Origin: Bog-159 sp049511415 | Lineage (GTDB): Bacteria > Acidobacteriota > Terriglobia > Bryobacterales > Bryobacteraceae | Assembly (NCBI GenBank): GCA_049511415.1 | Contig: JBEKYC010000004.1 | Span: 62,001 to 126,000, forward strand | Reading direction: 5' to 3' | DNA length: 64,000 nucleotides | Shown: piece after piece, positions 6,428 through 15,961 of the stretch | Layout: each line of letters opens with the position of its first letter | How positions within the stretch are numbered: the stretch's first letter is position 1 | Notes under the pieces: model-generated | Database searches by the model: none | What the model was told of the DNA's origin: nothing | The model's input: only the letters and a program-made list of their open reading frames with translations | Program-made: the position numbers and the translations under genes

Positions 6428-8104
6428 GTGCCCACCAACACGCCAAACACCGCCCCCGCCTCCAACCTCAGCCTCTATGGCGCGCAGGCCCTGCTGGAAT
6501 CCGTGCGCCTGCTCAGTTCTTCCTTGAACCTCCAGGAAATCCTCAACCACCTGCTGCGCACCGTAATGGGCCGTTTGTTGGTGACCCGCGGCGTGGTGGC
6601 TCTGGAAGACCACGGCCGCATGTTCGTAGCCCGCGCCCGCGGCGTGCCGCAACTTCACGACGGAGACCCCCTCCCTCGTGAGGAAGCCATCCGGCACAAG
6701 CTCGAACTCTGGTATCCCATCGGCGCTCCCGACCGGCCCGTCGGTATCCTCGCCCTCGGTAAACCGCCCCTGGGAGCCGTCACCGCCGAGCAGCAGGATC
6801 TCCTGCTGGCGCTGCTCGACGTAGCCGCCGTGGCTGTCTCCAATGCCAGCGCGCACGAAGGCACCGTCGCCATGAACCGCGTGCTCGATCAAAAGGTCCA
6901 GGAACTCCACGCCGTTCTCGATCTCGCCCGCGGCCTAGCCTCCCAAACCGATGCCAGCGAAATCGCCAACTTGCTCGCGCTGACGTTGGCCGGACGCTGG
7001 ACCCTGCGCAAACACGCGCTCGCCGCCTGGCGCACCGGTCACCCGCCCGTGATGCGTCAGCGAGGCATTGCCCTGCCGGACCTGGCCGCTCTCCAGACCC
7101 TTGCCGTCGCCCTGGTCGACTCCGCCTACACCAACGACAGCCTGCCGCAGACCCTGCGCGCCGCCCTTCCACTCGAACCCGGTTCCCTCGTTTTTCCGAT
7201 GCGCAGCGGCGAAGACACCATCGGCCTGGTGATCTGCGGTCCGCGCATGGGCGGTCTCGCTTACGCGCCCGCGGATCTCGAGTTCGGCACCGGTCTCATC
7301 GCGCAGGCCGCCGTGGCATTCGAAAATGCCTGGCGTATCCAGGAAATTCTGGCCCAAAAGCAGATCGAGCAGGAACTCTCCATCGCCGCCGGTATCCAGG
7401 AGAGCCTGTTCCCCGCCATCCTTCCCGCGTTGCACGCCTCCGATATCGCCGCCCGCAACCGCCAGGCCCGCCAGGTCGGCGGCGACTACTATGATGTCCT
7501 GCCGATAGACAGCGCCGTCCGGGATGGTGGACACCTCCTCTGCGTCGCCGACATCTCCGGCAAGGGCTTGCCCGCCGCGCTCCTCATGGCCAACATCCAA
7601 GCCACCATGCGCGCCACTCTCGCGCCCGGCTCGCTCAGTGCCTTCGCCACGCGCATCAATAGCTTGCTGCACGCCAGCACGCCCTCCAACAGATTCGCCA
7701 CCGGATTTTTGCTGGCTTACGATCCCGCCACCGGCGCCTGCACCTTTGTCAATGCCGGGCACAACGACGGCATCCTGTTGCGCCGCGACGGCAGCGTCCA
7801 GCTTCTCGAAACCACCGGCCTGCCGCTGGGACTGTTCGCCCGCGCGACGTACGAGGAAAGCCAGGTTGAACTCGCGCCTGGCGATCTGCTCCTGCTCTAT
7901 TCCGACGGCGTCACGGAAGCCAGCGATCTGCAGGACGAGGAATTCGGCATGGACCGCACCATCGACGTGCTCCGCGCCTGCCGCGAGCAAAGCGCCTCCG
8001 CCATCGTGAATGCCGTGCTCGCGCAAATCGATCAGTTCGTGGGCGCGGCCCCGCAGCATGACGATATCACTCTCATGGCGCTCAAGCGAATCGAAGTGGT
8101 ATAA
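6428..8104 (+). CDS. Soluble GAF-GAF-SpoIIE serine phosphatase (RsbU/RsbP-like)
   Basis: 558 residues. Two GAF-like sensory regions (about 25-145 and 160-300) precede a short coiled coil (ILAQKQIEQELSIAAGIQES) and a PP2C/SpoIIE domain. The metal motifs are intact: VGGDYYDV, CVADISGKGLPAAL, NAGHNDGIL, YSDGVTEA and HDDITLM. Such enzymes dephosphorylate STAS antagonists in response to a cytoplasmic signal. It is first in a run of three phosphatases followed by a STAS/HATPase pair. The GTG start has no ribosome site but a TAAATT six bases upstream, which suggests a leaderless mRNA. Confidence 0.9.
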   Translation: MPTNTPNTAPASNLSLYGAQALLESVRLLSSSLNLQEILNHLLRTVMGRLLVTRGVVALEDHGRMFVARARGVPQLHDGDPLPREEAIRHKLELWYPIGAPDRPVGILALGKPPLGAVTAEQQDLLLALLDVAAVAVSNASAHEGTVAMNRVLDQKVQELHAVLDLARGLASQTDASEIANLLALTLAGRWTLRKHALAAWRTGHPPVMRQRGIALPDLAALQTLAVALVDSAYTNDSLPQTLRAALPLEPGSLVFPMRSGEDTIGLVICGPRMGGLAYAPADLEFGTGLIAQAAVAFENAWRIQEILAQKQIEQELSIAAGIQESLFPAILPALHASDIAARNRQARQVGGDYYDVLPIDSAVRDGGHLLCVADISGKGLPAALLMANIQATMRATLAPGSLSAFATRINSLLHASTPSNRFATGFLLAYDPATGACTFVNAGHNDGILLRRDGSVQLLETTGLPLGLFARATYEESQVELAPGDLLLLYSDGVTEASDLQDEEFGMDRTIDVLRACREQSASAIVNAVLAQIDQFVGAAPQHDDITLMALKRIEVV

Positions 8105-8117
8105 TCCTCAGACCAAT

Positions 8118-10535
8118 TTGGACATCACCACCACACCGCGTCCGTTCGCCATCTCCGGTTGGTCGCGCGCGCGCCGCTATGGATGGCTGGCGATCCTGGT
8201 ATTCTCGCCGCTGGCCTATCTCGCCGCCACCCTGTTGCAAAACCAGCTCGCGCCGGAATCCAAATTTGTCTCCATCCACCGCGATCAAGCGGTCGCCATC
8301 GGCCGCGCCTTCGCCGCCGGTTTACATATGGACGCGCGCTCCTGGCGCGATAGCACCATGCCCCAGTCCCATAAGTTGATGCGCGCGTTGTTCCAGCGGC
8401 AGCACCCGCCGGCGCTGGAACGCGTCACCGCGCCGACCACCATAACTGTGGCGCTTTCCGCTCCGGCCCGCGACCGCTGGATCATGGTCGATGTAACGCC
8501 CCAGGGCCGCGTGGTCGGTTTCGTGGCCGACAAGCCAAAACATGCGGGCGCCCCTCCCGATGAACCATCCGCCAAGGCCCTCGCCGAGACCACCCTGCGC
8601 TCCATGCTCGGTCCCGATACTCCATTCGTCCTTTCCGGCCCGACCGTCGGCGCTCCCGATCCACAGCACTGGGAGCGCGAGTTCGATTGGAAATCGCCCA
8701 TCCCCGGCCTGACGCGGACGAAAGCCAATTTCCACGTGCGCACCGATGGCCTCCAGGTGGTCACCCTGGGATCTTCCGTGGAGTTGGACCCCGACCTGGA
8801 ACAGAGCTTGCGGACCAACCCTGCAATCGAAATCACCCTCGGAATTTTTATCGCCATCTGTTATACCGCCCTGGGAGCCTTTGCCCTGGTCCGCTATATC
8901 AAACGCTCCCTGGAAAAGGAGATTTCTCATCGCCGCACGATTCTAGCCGTGCTCACGGTTTTGACCATCAATCTAGCCGTCGGCTGGTTCAACGGCGTGG
9001 ACGTTCCCTGGTCCAACGGCGCGCCGCCCAACGATTGGCAGAGACTTCTAATGTTGGCGCTGGTCTTCGGACTCTTTGGCCTGGCGTTCGGAATTGCCTA
9101 TGGCGCCGGCGAAGGCGATTTGCGGGAGGCTTTTCCCGGTAAATTGTCTTCGCTCGACGCATTTTTGGCTGGCAAATTCCTCTCCGCCAATTTCGCCCGT
9201 TCGATCCTGGCCGGCGGCGCCATCGCCGGATGGATGTTTCTGTTCCAGAACCTCTTCCTTTTCCTGGCCCGCACGCCCCCGGTCGGTAGCCCCGGCGATC
9301 TGGTCGAAGGCGCACTGCTGCATGTCCCGGTCGCCTCATTGGCTAGCTCCGCGATTACCAATTCCGCCTCCCTGACCGTTTTCGGACTCCTCCTGCCATT
9401 GACCATGTTGCGCTCCCGCCTCCGCCGGCGGTGGCTCTTCTATTCCGCACTCGCGCTGCTCTCGGGAGCCATCGTCTACTCCCTGGCGCCCGATGGCAAT
9501 TCGCTCCTGAACAGCCTGTTTCTCACTGCCCTCTTTACGGCCGCGGCGTGGATTCCGTTCTCCAAAGGCGACCTCCTGGCCGCCATCAGCAGCGTGGCCG
9601 CCCTGGCATTTGTCGGCGAGTTGGTCCGCCGCAGCTCCCTCTCCGATCAATGGCATCATATCGCCTACCATCAGGTGCTGCCCGTCGGCGTGCTCTTCCT
9701 CGTGACCGAGCTCTACTTCGCCTGGCGCGGCAACGTCTACGAGGAATCCGAAGTCCGGCCGCTCTACGCCAGGCATCTCGCCGACCGACTGGCCCTGACC
9801 GCCGAAATCGGCGCCGCCCGCCAGGCCCAACTGCGCCTGTTGCCCGATGCTCCCCCGCTGATCGCCGGCCTTTCCATCGCCGGCTCCTGCACGCCCGCCC
9901 GCGAAGTTGGCGGCGACTTCTTCGATTACTACGCCATCGACGATCACCGCCTGGGAGTCTTCGTGGCGGAAGGCGGCAATCGCGAGCTAGGCTCCGCCAT
10001 GGCCATTGCCTTAGCCAAGGGCTTCGTGATGTATTCAGCCCGTCTGGACATCAGCGCCATCGAGATGTTGCGCCGCCTGCGCATCGTCTTGGGCACCATT
10101 TTGCGCGGTGAGAGAGCCCCCATGACGCTGCTCTACGCCGTCATCAACGCCCGCACCGGAGCGCTCAACTATGCGCGCGCGGGCGCTTCCCCACGCCTTC
10201 TGATCAACGGCGGCGATCTGGCCGAGGCCATCGTCACCGACCCTGTGGATGGCTGGGAAATACGCCATGGCGCAGCCACGCTCCACCCGGGCGACGTCCT
10301 TTTCTTCTACACCGATGGCTGGGCCGGTCAGATCGCCTCCTTCGCCCGCCGGACGCCCCAAGCTTTCCTCGCCGGTCTGGCCAAGAAACATGCGGGCGCT
10401 TCGGCCGGGGAACTGCATGTCGCCGCCATTCGCTCCGCCGGCAGGTTCCAAACAGAATCGCCCGCTGACGACGTCACCGCCGTCGTCGTCCGCCTGGAGG
10501 AACGCGCCGCCGAAAGAATCGGAGGAATCGCTTGA
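8118..10535 (+). CDS. Membrane-bound SpoIIE-type phosphatase with degenerate metal motif
   Basis: About 805 residues from a TTG at 8118; upstream in-frame sequence overlaps the previous gene and is not protein-like. One N-terminal helix, an extracytoplasmic domain (about 40-235), then a multi-helix membrane region (about 240-560), a coiled linker and a SpoIIE domain. VGGDFFDYY, FYTDGWAG and DDVTAVVV keep three metal aspartates, but the usual ADVSGKGxPAA block reads VAEGGNRELGSAMA: Asp becomes Glu and the GKG loop is lost. NAGHNP is also altered (RAGASPR). It may be weakly active or a regulatory pseudophosphatase. Closely similar in layout to the next gene, implying duplication. Confidence 0.82.
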   Translation: MDITTTPRPFAISGWSRARRYGWLAILVFSPLAYLAATLLQNQLAPESKFVSIHRDQAVAIGRAFAAGLHMDARSWRDSTMPQSHKLMRALFQRQHPPALERVTAPTTITVALSAPARDRWIMVDVTPQGRVVGFVADKPKHAGAPPDEPSAKALAETTLRSMLGPDTPFVLSGPTVGAPDPQHWEREFDWKSPIPGLTRTKANFHVRTDGLQVVTLGSSVELDPDLEQSLRTNPAIEITLGIFIAICYTALGAFALVRYIKRSLEKEISHRRTILAVLTVLTINLAVGWFNGVDVPWSNGAPPNDWQRLLMLALVFGLFGLAFGIAYGAGEGDLREAFPGKLSSLDAFLAGKFLSANFARSILAGGAIAGWMFLFQNLFLFLARTPPVGSPGDLVEGALLHVPVASLASSAITNSASLTVFGLLLPLTMLRSRLRRRWLFYSALALLSGAIVYSLAPDGNSLLNSLFLTALFTAAAWIPFSKGDLLAAISSVAALAFVGELVRRSSLSDQWHHIAYHQVLPVGVLFLVTELYFAWRGNVYEESEVRPLYARHLADRLALTAEIGAARQAQLRLLPDAPPLIAGLSIAGSCTPAREVGGDFFDYYAIDDHRLGVFVAEGGNRELGSAMAIALAKGFVMYSARLDISAIEMLRRLRIVLGTILRGERAPMTLLYAVINARTGALNYARAGASPRLLINGGDLAEAIVTDPVDGWEIRHGAATLHPGDVLFFYTDGWAGQIASFARRTPQAFLAGLAKKHAGASAGELHVAAIRSAGRFQTESPADDVTAVVVRLEERAAERIGGIA

Positions 10536-12904
10536 AAGAGCTGCGTATCCCGGCCGCCCTGGCTGTCGCCGGGGCGCTGCTCCTGTGCCTCCTGTTTCCG
10601 CGCCTCGATCCGTCCGTCAAGTTTTCCAACAAGCTCGATCGCCGCGAAGCCATCCGCCAGGCCCGCCAGATTTCCGCCAAATACGGTGTCGATGCCAACT
10701 TGTGGCGCGCCCGGATCAATATCAAGGCCGATGACAAGCTGCGCGCCTTCCTGTCGGCATACCCCAAGGATCCCGCCGGCAAGCTCTTCGCGCCGGTCTC
10801 GTGGTTGGTGCTGCTCCAGGCCCCCGATGGAAAACGTAGCGTGGCCGTGAATCTGTTTGCCGATGGCCGTCCGGCGCTGTGGCGGCTTCGTTCCGGCCGA
10901 TCCGATGCGAGCCCTCCGCCCGCAGCCGCGCCCACCATTGCGTGGCGCGACTTCGCGGGCCAGGATGCCGCGCATTTCTCCGTAGCCCAGCCCGCCGAAA
11001 CCGCTCCTTCGGGTTATGAAAACCAAGCGTGGGAATGGCGTCCCGCCAAAAGCTCTCCCTTGATCGCCCGTCTGGAAACTCTCACCCGCAACGGCCGCCT
11101 CACCGCCGTGGGTTTGAAGCCCGCCTATCAGGAGGACTTCGAACGGTACTACAAGCAGAGTCGCTATTCCGTGGTGAGAGGCGTTGTGGCGTTTCTGCAC
11201 TTTCTGACGTTCTGCCTGGCTTTAATCCTCCTCATGCTGGCCTGGTCGCGCCGCCGCTTCACATGGCGCGCCCCCGCGATATGGGTGGCTGTAGCGCTTG
11301 TTTGGGGCGCCCTTGGCGTTTGGAATGCCCCGGATTTCCGGCCCATCGCCGAGAATCTCAATGCCGTGGACGCCGGTATCGCGCCCGAGGATCAAAGCAA
11401 TTACAACATCGGCTTGGTCGCCGGATATTTCGGCGACGACTTCATGCCCATCCTCAGTTTCTTCGTCTTTGGCGCCGCCGCCTATTGCCGCGTCTCATCT
11501 TCCACCCAGCGGAAATGGCTGTCCATCGAGGCCCTAGGTCACGGCGGAATTCTGACGCAGCAGGCCTGCCGGCCCATCGCCGCGGGTGCGCTGTGCGGCA
11601 TCGCCGCCGCCGCTGTGCCGTACCTGATCGCCTGGCTGCCGCCTTTCCGCGCCGCCGGCTTCGACTTCCGCTCCATAACCGCGCTCGCCGCCCCCACCCC
11701 CGGTCTGATCCTGCCTTCCCTCCAGAAGGCGCTGCCGGCCATCGGATTCTTCGCTTTCGTATACCCGCTGGCCCGCGGCCTGCGCGCCAAATGGCTCGGC
11801 ATCACCTTTCTGTCTGTCGCCGCCGCCGCTTTTACGATCTCTTCCGGCGAGGTCTTCGATTCCTTGCCTCCCGCCCTGATCGCCGGAGCCATCCTGGTGA
11901 TTCTGTACTTTGAGCTTTACCGCCGCTTCGACATCCTCGCCGCCGTCACCGCCATGCTGGCCGCGCATGCCGTCCTCTTGCCCGCCTTGCTCCTCACCCA
12001 GCCCCTGGGCTCCTTTCGTGAAGCTGGCCTGCAAGCCCTGGTTCTACTGGTTGTGGGGATGGTTGCATTCGTGAATCTTGCGGTCCGTGGACGGGTATCC
12101 GCCATCGAAGCTGGCCCTGAAATCCCGGACTACGTCGCCTCCGGCCAATCCAGCAAGGAACGTCTGGAAGCCGAATTCCAGGTGGCCCGCCGCGCCCAAC
12201 AGGATGCTTTGCCGGCCGCGCCGCCGGCCCTGGAAGGCTTCTCCTTTGCCGCCGCCTGCGAACCCGCCAAGCAGGTCGGCGGCGATCTTTACGACTTCTT
12301 CACTCTCCCCGACGGCCGTCTCGGCATCGCCGTCGCCGACGTATCCGGTAAAGGCGTTCCCGCCGCCCTTTACATGATGGTCACCAAGGGCCTGCTGGCC
12401 GCCGCCACCCGCGATTCCAGCGACTTGACCGGCATCCTCGAGAACATCAACGCGCTCTTATACCGAGCCTGCAAACGCAAAGTCTTCGTGACCATGGCCG
12501 CCATCGCCATCGATCCGGCCCGCCGCCGTTTCCAGTACGGCCGCGCCGGTCACAATCCCATCGTCTGGCGCCGCGCCAATCGCGGCGAGACCCTGCTGCT
12601 GCAGTCCCGCGGCATCGGTCTGGGTATGTCCGGCCACGAAATGTTTGCCCGCCATCTGCGCATCGAAGAGTTCGACCTGGAAGCCGGTGACGCCGTGGTG
12701 CTCTATTCCGATGGCATCACCGAGGCCGAAAACGCGGCTCAAGAGCAGTTCGGCGAGGACCGCCTGATGCGGGCCGTCGAGGCCGCCGACGGCCAGTCCG
12801 CGCTGGATACCCGTGACGGCCTGCTCAAAAGCCTGGAAGTATTCACCAGTGGCACGCCCGCGCATGATGACGTTACCGTGGTGGTGGTCCGCGTTGCGGC
12901 GTGA
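10532..12904 (+). CDS. Membrane-bound SpoIIE-type serine phosphatase
   Basis: 790 residues, same architecture as its neighbour: N-terminal helix, extracytoplasmic domain, a block of roughly ten membrane helices (about 200-540), then a SpoIIE domain with all key motifs intact (VGGDLYDFF, VADVSGKGVPAAL, RAGHNPIVW, YSDGITEAEN, HDDVTVVVV). Likely senses an envelope signal and dephosphorylates a STAS protein; the STAS gene at 12974 is the obvious candidate. The TTG start overlaps the previous stop by four bases (TTGA), indicating coupled translation of the two paralogues. Confidence 0.9.
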   Translation: MKELRIPAALAVAGALLLCLLFPRLDPSVKFSNKLDRREAIRQARQISAKYGVDANLWRARINIKADDKLRAFLSAYPKDPAGKLFAPVSWLVLLQAPDGKRSVAVNLFADGRPALWRLRSGRSDASPPPAAAPTIAWRDFAGQDAAHFSVAQPAETAPSGYENQAWEWRPAKSSPLIARLETLTRNGRLTAVGLKPAYQEDFERYYKQSRYSVVRGVVAFLHFLTFCLALILLMLAWSRRRFTWRAPAIWVAVALVWGALGVWNAPDFRPIAENLNAVDAGIAPEDQSNYNIGLVAGYFGDDFMPILSFFVFGAAAYCRVSSSTQRKWLSIEALGHGGILTQQACRPIAAGALCGIAAAAVPYLIAWLPPFRAAGFDFRSITALAAPTPGLILPSLQKALPAIGFFAFVYPLARGLRAKWLGITFLSVAAAAFTISSGEVFDSLPPALIAGAILVILYFELYRRFDILAAVTAMLAAHAVLLPALLLTQPLGSFREAGLQALVLLVVGMVAFVNLAVRGRVSAIEAGPEIPDYVASGQSSKERLEAEFQVARRAQQDALPAAPPALEGFSFAAACEPAKQVGGDLYDFFTLPDGRLGIAVADVSGKGVPAALYMMVTKGLLAAATRDSSDLTGILENINALLYRACKRKVFVTMAAIAIDPARRRFQYGRAGHNPIVWRRANRGETLLLQSRGIGLGMSGHEMFARHLRIEEFDLEAGDAVVLYSDGITEAENAAQEQFGEDRLMRAVEAADGQSALDTRDGLLKSLEVFTSGTPAHDDVTVVVVRVAA

Positions 12905-12973
12905 CCCGAATTGCCGGTATGCTGTAATGGATCTGCATCGTAGAATCACCTGATTTAATGGAGACAGAGACTC

Positions 12974-13342
12974 GTGGCCACCTCATTTTCCGTCGGCCGT
13001 AGCCAGGAAGGCGACATCTTCGTCCTCGCCTTGAATGGTTATCTCGACGCCCACACCGCTCCGCAGTTCGAAAAAGTCATTCAGGAGGAGTTCGACCATG
13101 GCCACTACCGCTTGCTGGTGGATTGCGCCGCGTTGACCTATATCTCCTCCGCCGGACTCGGCGTCTTCATGAGCTTCATCGAAGACCTGCGCGAAAAAGG
13201 CGGCGACCTCAAGATCTGCGCCGCCACCGAAGCCGTGGGCCAGGTCTTCGAGATCCTGGGTTTCTCCGAACTGTTCGATATTCTCCCCGACCGCGCGGCC
13301 GCCCTGCAGCGCTTCGCCGGCGTCTCCACCGCTGAGGCTTAA
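12974..13342 (+). CDS. STAS-domain anti-sigma factor antagonist (second copy)
   Basis: 122 residues of a single STAS domain. The phosphorylatable loop is TYISSAGLGVFMSF, the family position for serine phosphorylation by an RsbW kinase. A GTG start with GGAGA about 9 nt upstream. Three bases separate it from the downstream kinase gene, giving a complete antagonist/kinase pair next to the phosphatases. Sequence is quite different from the 527-871 STAS protein, so the pairs are probably separate switches. Confidence 0.92.
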   Translation: MATSFSVGRSQEGDIFVLALNGYLDAHTAPQFEKVIQEEFDHGHYRLLVDCAALTYISSAGLGVFMSFIEDLREKGGDLKICAATEAVGQVFEILGFSELFDILPDRAAALQRFAGVSTAEA

Positions 13343-13345
13343 GAC

Positions 13346-13798
13346 ATGGATGCCATTGAACGGACCTTTCAACTGAACGTCCCGTCATCCACCGAGAACC
13401 TCTCGATGATTCGCGACTTTGTCGGCAGCATCGGTTCCCGCGCCGGACTATCGCCATCCGATCTGGGCAAGCTGGAACTCGCCGTGGATGAGGCCTGCGC
13501 CAACGTCATCGAACACGCCTACGGGTCCGATTCCACGCACGAGGTCACCGTTCGCGCCGTCCTCGATTCCGAAGCCGTGCAGATCGAAATCCTGGACAAC
13601 GGCAAGGGATTCGACCCCGCCCTGGTGAAGCAGACCGACCTGGAACAGTTGATCCGCACCCGCAAAAGCGGCGGCTTGGGCATGCGCTTGATCCAATCGC
13701 TCATGGACGAGGTCCAGTACAACATCGGCCCCGGCCAGAAAAACGAGCTGCGCATGATCAAGCGCCTCAAGAAAAACGACCGGCCCGCCGCGTCCTAA
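13346..13798 (+). CDS. Anti-sigma regulatory serine kinase, HATPase_c_2 (second copy)
   Basis: 150 residues. N box LAVDEACANVIEHAYG, G1 box DNGKGFDPA and G2-like GGLGMRLIQSLMDEV identify an RsbW-type GHKL kinase. It ends in a convergent four-base overlap with the zinc-ribbon gene on the other strand. Expected role: phosphorylate the adjacent STAS protein and sequester a sigma factor or other regulator; no sigma-B-type gene is present in the window, so the target must be elsewhere. Confidence 0.92.
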   Translation: MDAIERTFQLNVPSSTENLSMIRDFVGSIGSRAGLSPSDLGKLELAVDEACANVIEHAYGSDSTHEVTVRAVLDSEAVQIEILDNGKGFDPALVKQTDLEQLIRTRKSGGLGMRLIQSLMDEVQYNIGPGQKNELRMIKRLKKNDRPAAS

Positions 13799-14229
13799 GC
13801 CTGCTTGCTGGCCAGATCGCCGATTACCGGCAATACGACCTTCTTCCCCTGATACGTCTGCACCAGGAGATAGATCCACAAAGCGAAGAAGGCCAAATTG
13901 ATCAGCGCCGCCAGGTACCACATTTGCCATGGCAACACGATCCGGATCGCCACCCAGATGATGATCACGCCCACGTGCAGAAAAATCGACTGAAAAGCAT
14001 GGAAGCGGATCAGCTTGTTCTTGCTGTAAGGCTCCAGCACCAGAAAAATAATTCCGGTGATGAGTCCCAGCACGTAACAAAGCGCCGCCGCCGCGTTTTC
14101 AGACAATCCGGACGTCGACGCGCCAGGAGCGGTGACTGTTGCAGCAGGCGCGGCCGCATCCACGGCCGTCCCGCACTTCGCACAATAGCGCCCTTCTACC
14201 GCGGCGCCGCAATTCGGACAAAAAGCCAT
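13795..14229 (-). CDS. Zinc-ribbon DUF4870-type membrane protein
   Basis: 144 residues. An N-terminal zinc ribbon (CPNCGAAVEGRYCAKCG) and an Ala-rich linker precede a three-helix membrane module (ALCYVLGLITGIIFLVLEPY, IIIWVAIRIVLP, ALINLAFFALWIYLLVQ) typical of DUF4870 proteins. The segment NKLIRFHAFQSIFLH between helices is the recognisable family signature. Function unknown. GGAGG lies six bases before the ATG. Confidence 0.85.
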   Translation of the reverse strand: MAFCPNCGAAVEGRYCAKCGTAVDAAAPAATVTAPGASTSGLSENAAAALCYVLGLITGIIFLVLEPYSKNKLIRFHAFQSIFLHVGVIIIWVAIRIVLPWQMWYLAALINLAFFALWIYLLVQTYQGKKVVLPVIGDLASKQA

Positions 14230-14276
14230 CTAAAGCCTCCGTTTTCACGATTGATTTCGGTCACTCACCAGATGCA

Positions 14277-15902
14277 TCACAACAACTTGAAGTTGACTTC
14301 CACTGTGGCCGCCACGTTCACCGGCCTGCCCTCTTTCATCCCCGGCCGGAATCGCCACTGCGACACCGCATCGATCGCCTTCTCGTCCAGCCCCAAACCC
14401 AGCGGTCGCAGTACCGCAATCTTGGTCGGTCCGCCGCCTGAGTCCACCACCATATATAGGACCACCGTGCCCTGATACTTCGCCTTGCGCGCTTCTTCGG
14501 AGTACTCCGGTTCCGGCTTGAAGATCGGGACCGGCGCGGTTACCCCACCGCCCACCCGGTACATGCTTCCGTCGCCGCCAGCGCCCCGTTCCGCTGACTT
14601 CGGATCCGTACATGCCAGCAGGATCGTTCCATCGGACGCGATCGCGGTCTGCTCGGCCTTGGCCGGCTCGAAGATCCACGCCTGTACCGCTCGCGTAGCC
14701 GCCAGGCCGGCTGCATCCGTCGACTTCCCCATGAGACTCACTGCGCCAGGCATTCCGTCCTCGCCGATGTGTACCTTCACCACCGCGTAACCGCGGCTCT
14801 CTGTGCAAGCGGAAGCGTCGGGGCTGGCGTAGCGCCGCAGCTCCGGCCTGGTGATCTCCGTCGGACGCCTGACCTGCTGCCACGTGTAAGAAGCACCTTC
14901 CACCCGCCACGGACCTCCATCCGGTAGCCCAAACTCCACCGCGTAAGTCAGTGTCATCCGCGACGGCTGACCCACCCGCTTGCCCGGCGTGAATTGCCAT
15001 TGCTTTATCGCTTCCAGCGCCTGCGCGTCCAGACCCAGTCCCAGCCCGCGAAATATACGGAAATTTGATGCCCCGCCGTTCTCATCGACATCTGCCGTCA
15101 CCAGCACGTTGCCCTGGATATTGGCAGCCCGCGCTTCCGCGGAATACTCGGGGGCGGTCTTGCGAATCACTCCGGGCGGGACCACCTTGCCGGTCACATC
15201 CCGTATGCTCGGGTTCATCGGTAATTGCATCAACCGGCTGCCCGCGGGCTGACGGAATACGAATAATTCGTCAGGCACGGGCATGTCCCATTCCACGCTG
15301 GCAAAACTAAAGGTCCAGCGATGCTTCGAGGGCGAACCGGCAGTCTCAAACTCCCAAACATCGCGCAGCAAGATTGCATTTTCGCGCGCGATCCAAGCCC
15401 TCCGCGCCACCTCGCGTGCATCTGGGATTCCCACAGCGCCGTTGTAAGTGGCTCGCACCACATAGCAGGCTGTCTCCTTGCCTCCAAAATTGACCGGCTC
15501 CTCCCGTTCCACTACTGCGGACGCAATGTTCGCCGCATCGCCTCCCAACCTCAAAATTCTGACCAACGCCGCCTCCGGCGCGCGCTTGTCCATCGCCTGC
15601 GCGAAGACGTTCGTGCGCGCCCCATACGTCGAGTCGCTGGTTCCGTCAAAAACCTCGATTCGCAGCGCATCGCCCGTTCCGGTTTCATCACGCATGCGTC
15701 CGTCGCGGGAAACTGTCAAGCTAAAGGGCATCTCTGCCGGCTGGTTCTGCGGCGCCGGTTCCGTCACCTTGGTGCCTGTCAGCCGGAACGTCTTCGCGGC
15801 AAAAACAACCGCATCCGCGTGCACCAGCAGATCCCGCGCATCCTGCGCGCTACCCGATATGCCGGCCAGCGCCAGCCACGCCACCACACAGTAACGAGTC
15901 AT
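14277..15902 (-). CDS. Secreted protein with repeated TonB C-terminal-like domains
   Basis: 541 residues with a signal peptide (MTRYCVVAWLALAGISGSAQ). The first ~230 residues resemble an outer-membrane lipoprotein carrier-type beta fold. Two clear TonB C-terminal domains follow: about 245-325 (PEYSAEARAANIQGNVLVTA, then AIKQWQFTPG) and 455-540 (PEYSEEARKAKYQGTVVLYM, then AVSQWRFRPG). A degenerate third copy lies between them (VKVHIGEDG, AVQAWIFEP). There is no TonB membrane anchor and no Pro-rich span, so it is probably not an energising TonB. Such proteins are numerous in Acidobacteriota; function unknown. Confidence 0.75.
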   Translation of the reverse strand: MTRYCVVAWLALAGISGSAQDARDLLVHADAVVFAAKTFRLTGTKVTEPAPQNQPAEMPFSLTVSRDGRMRDETGTGDALRIEVFDGTSDSTYGARTNVFAQAMDKRAPEAALVRILRLGGDAANIASAVVEREEPVNFGGKETACYVVRATYNGAVGIPDAREVARRAWIARENAILLRDVWEFETAGSPSKHRWTFSFASVEWDMPVPDELFVFRQPAGSRLMQLPMNPSIRDVTGKVVPPGVIRKTAPEYSAEARAANIQGNVLVTADVDENGGASNFRIFRGLGLGLDAQALEAIKQWQFTPGKRVGQPSRMTLTYAVEFGLPDGGPWRVEGASYTWQQVRRPTEITRPELRRYASPDASACTESRGYAVVKVHIGEDGMPGAVSLMGKSTDAAGLAATRAVQAWIFEPAKAEQTAIASDGTILLACTDPKSAERGAGGDGSMYRVGGGVTAPVPIFKPEPEYSEEARKAKYQGTVVLYMVVDSGGGPTKIAVLRPLGLGLDEKAIDAVSQWRFRPGMKEGRPVNVAATVEVNFKLL

Positions 15903-15961
15903 CCGAATGCCGGCTGTTATTCTACCGCAACTTGGGGGACAGTCTGCGCCATAATCCAGTT

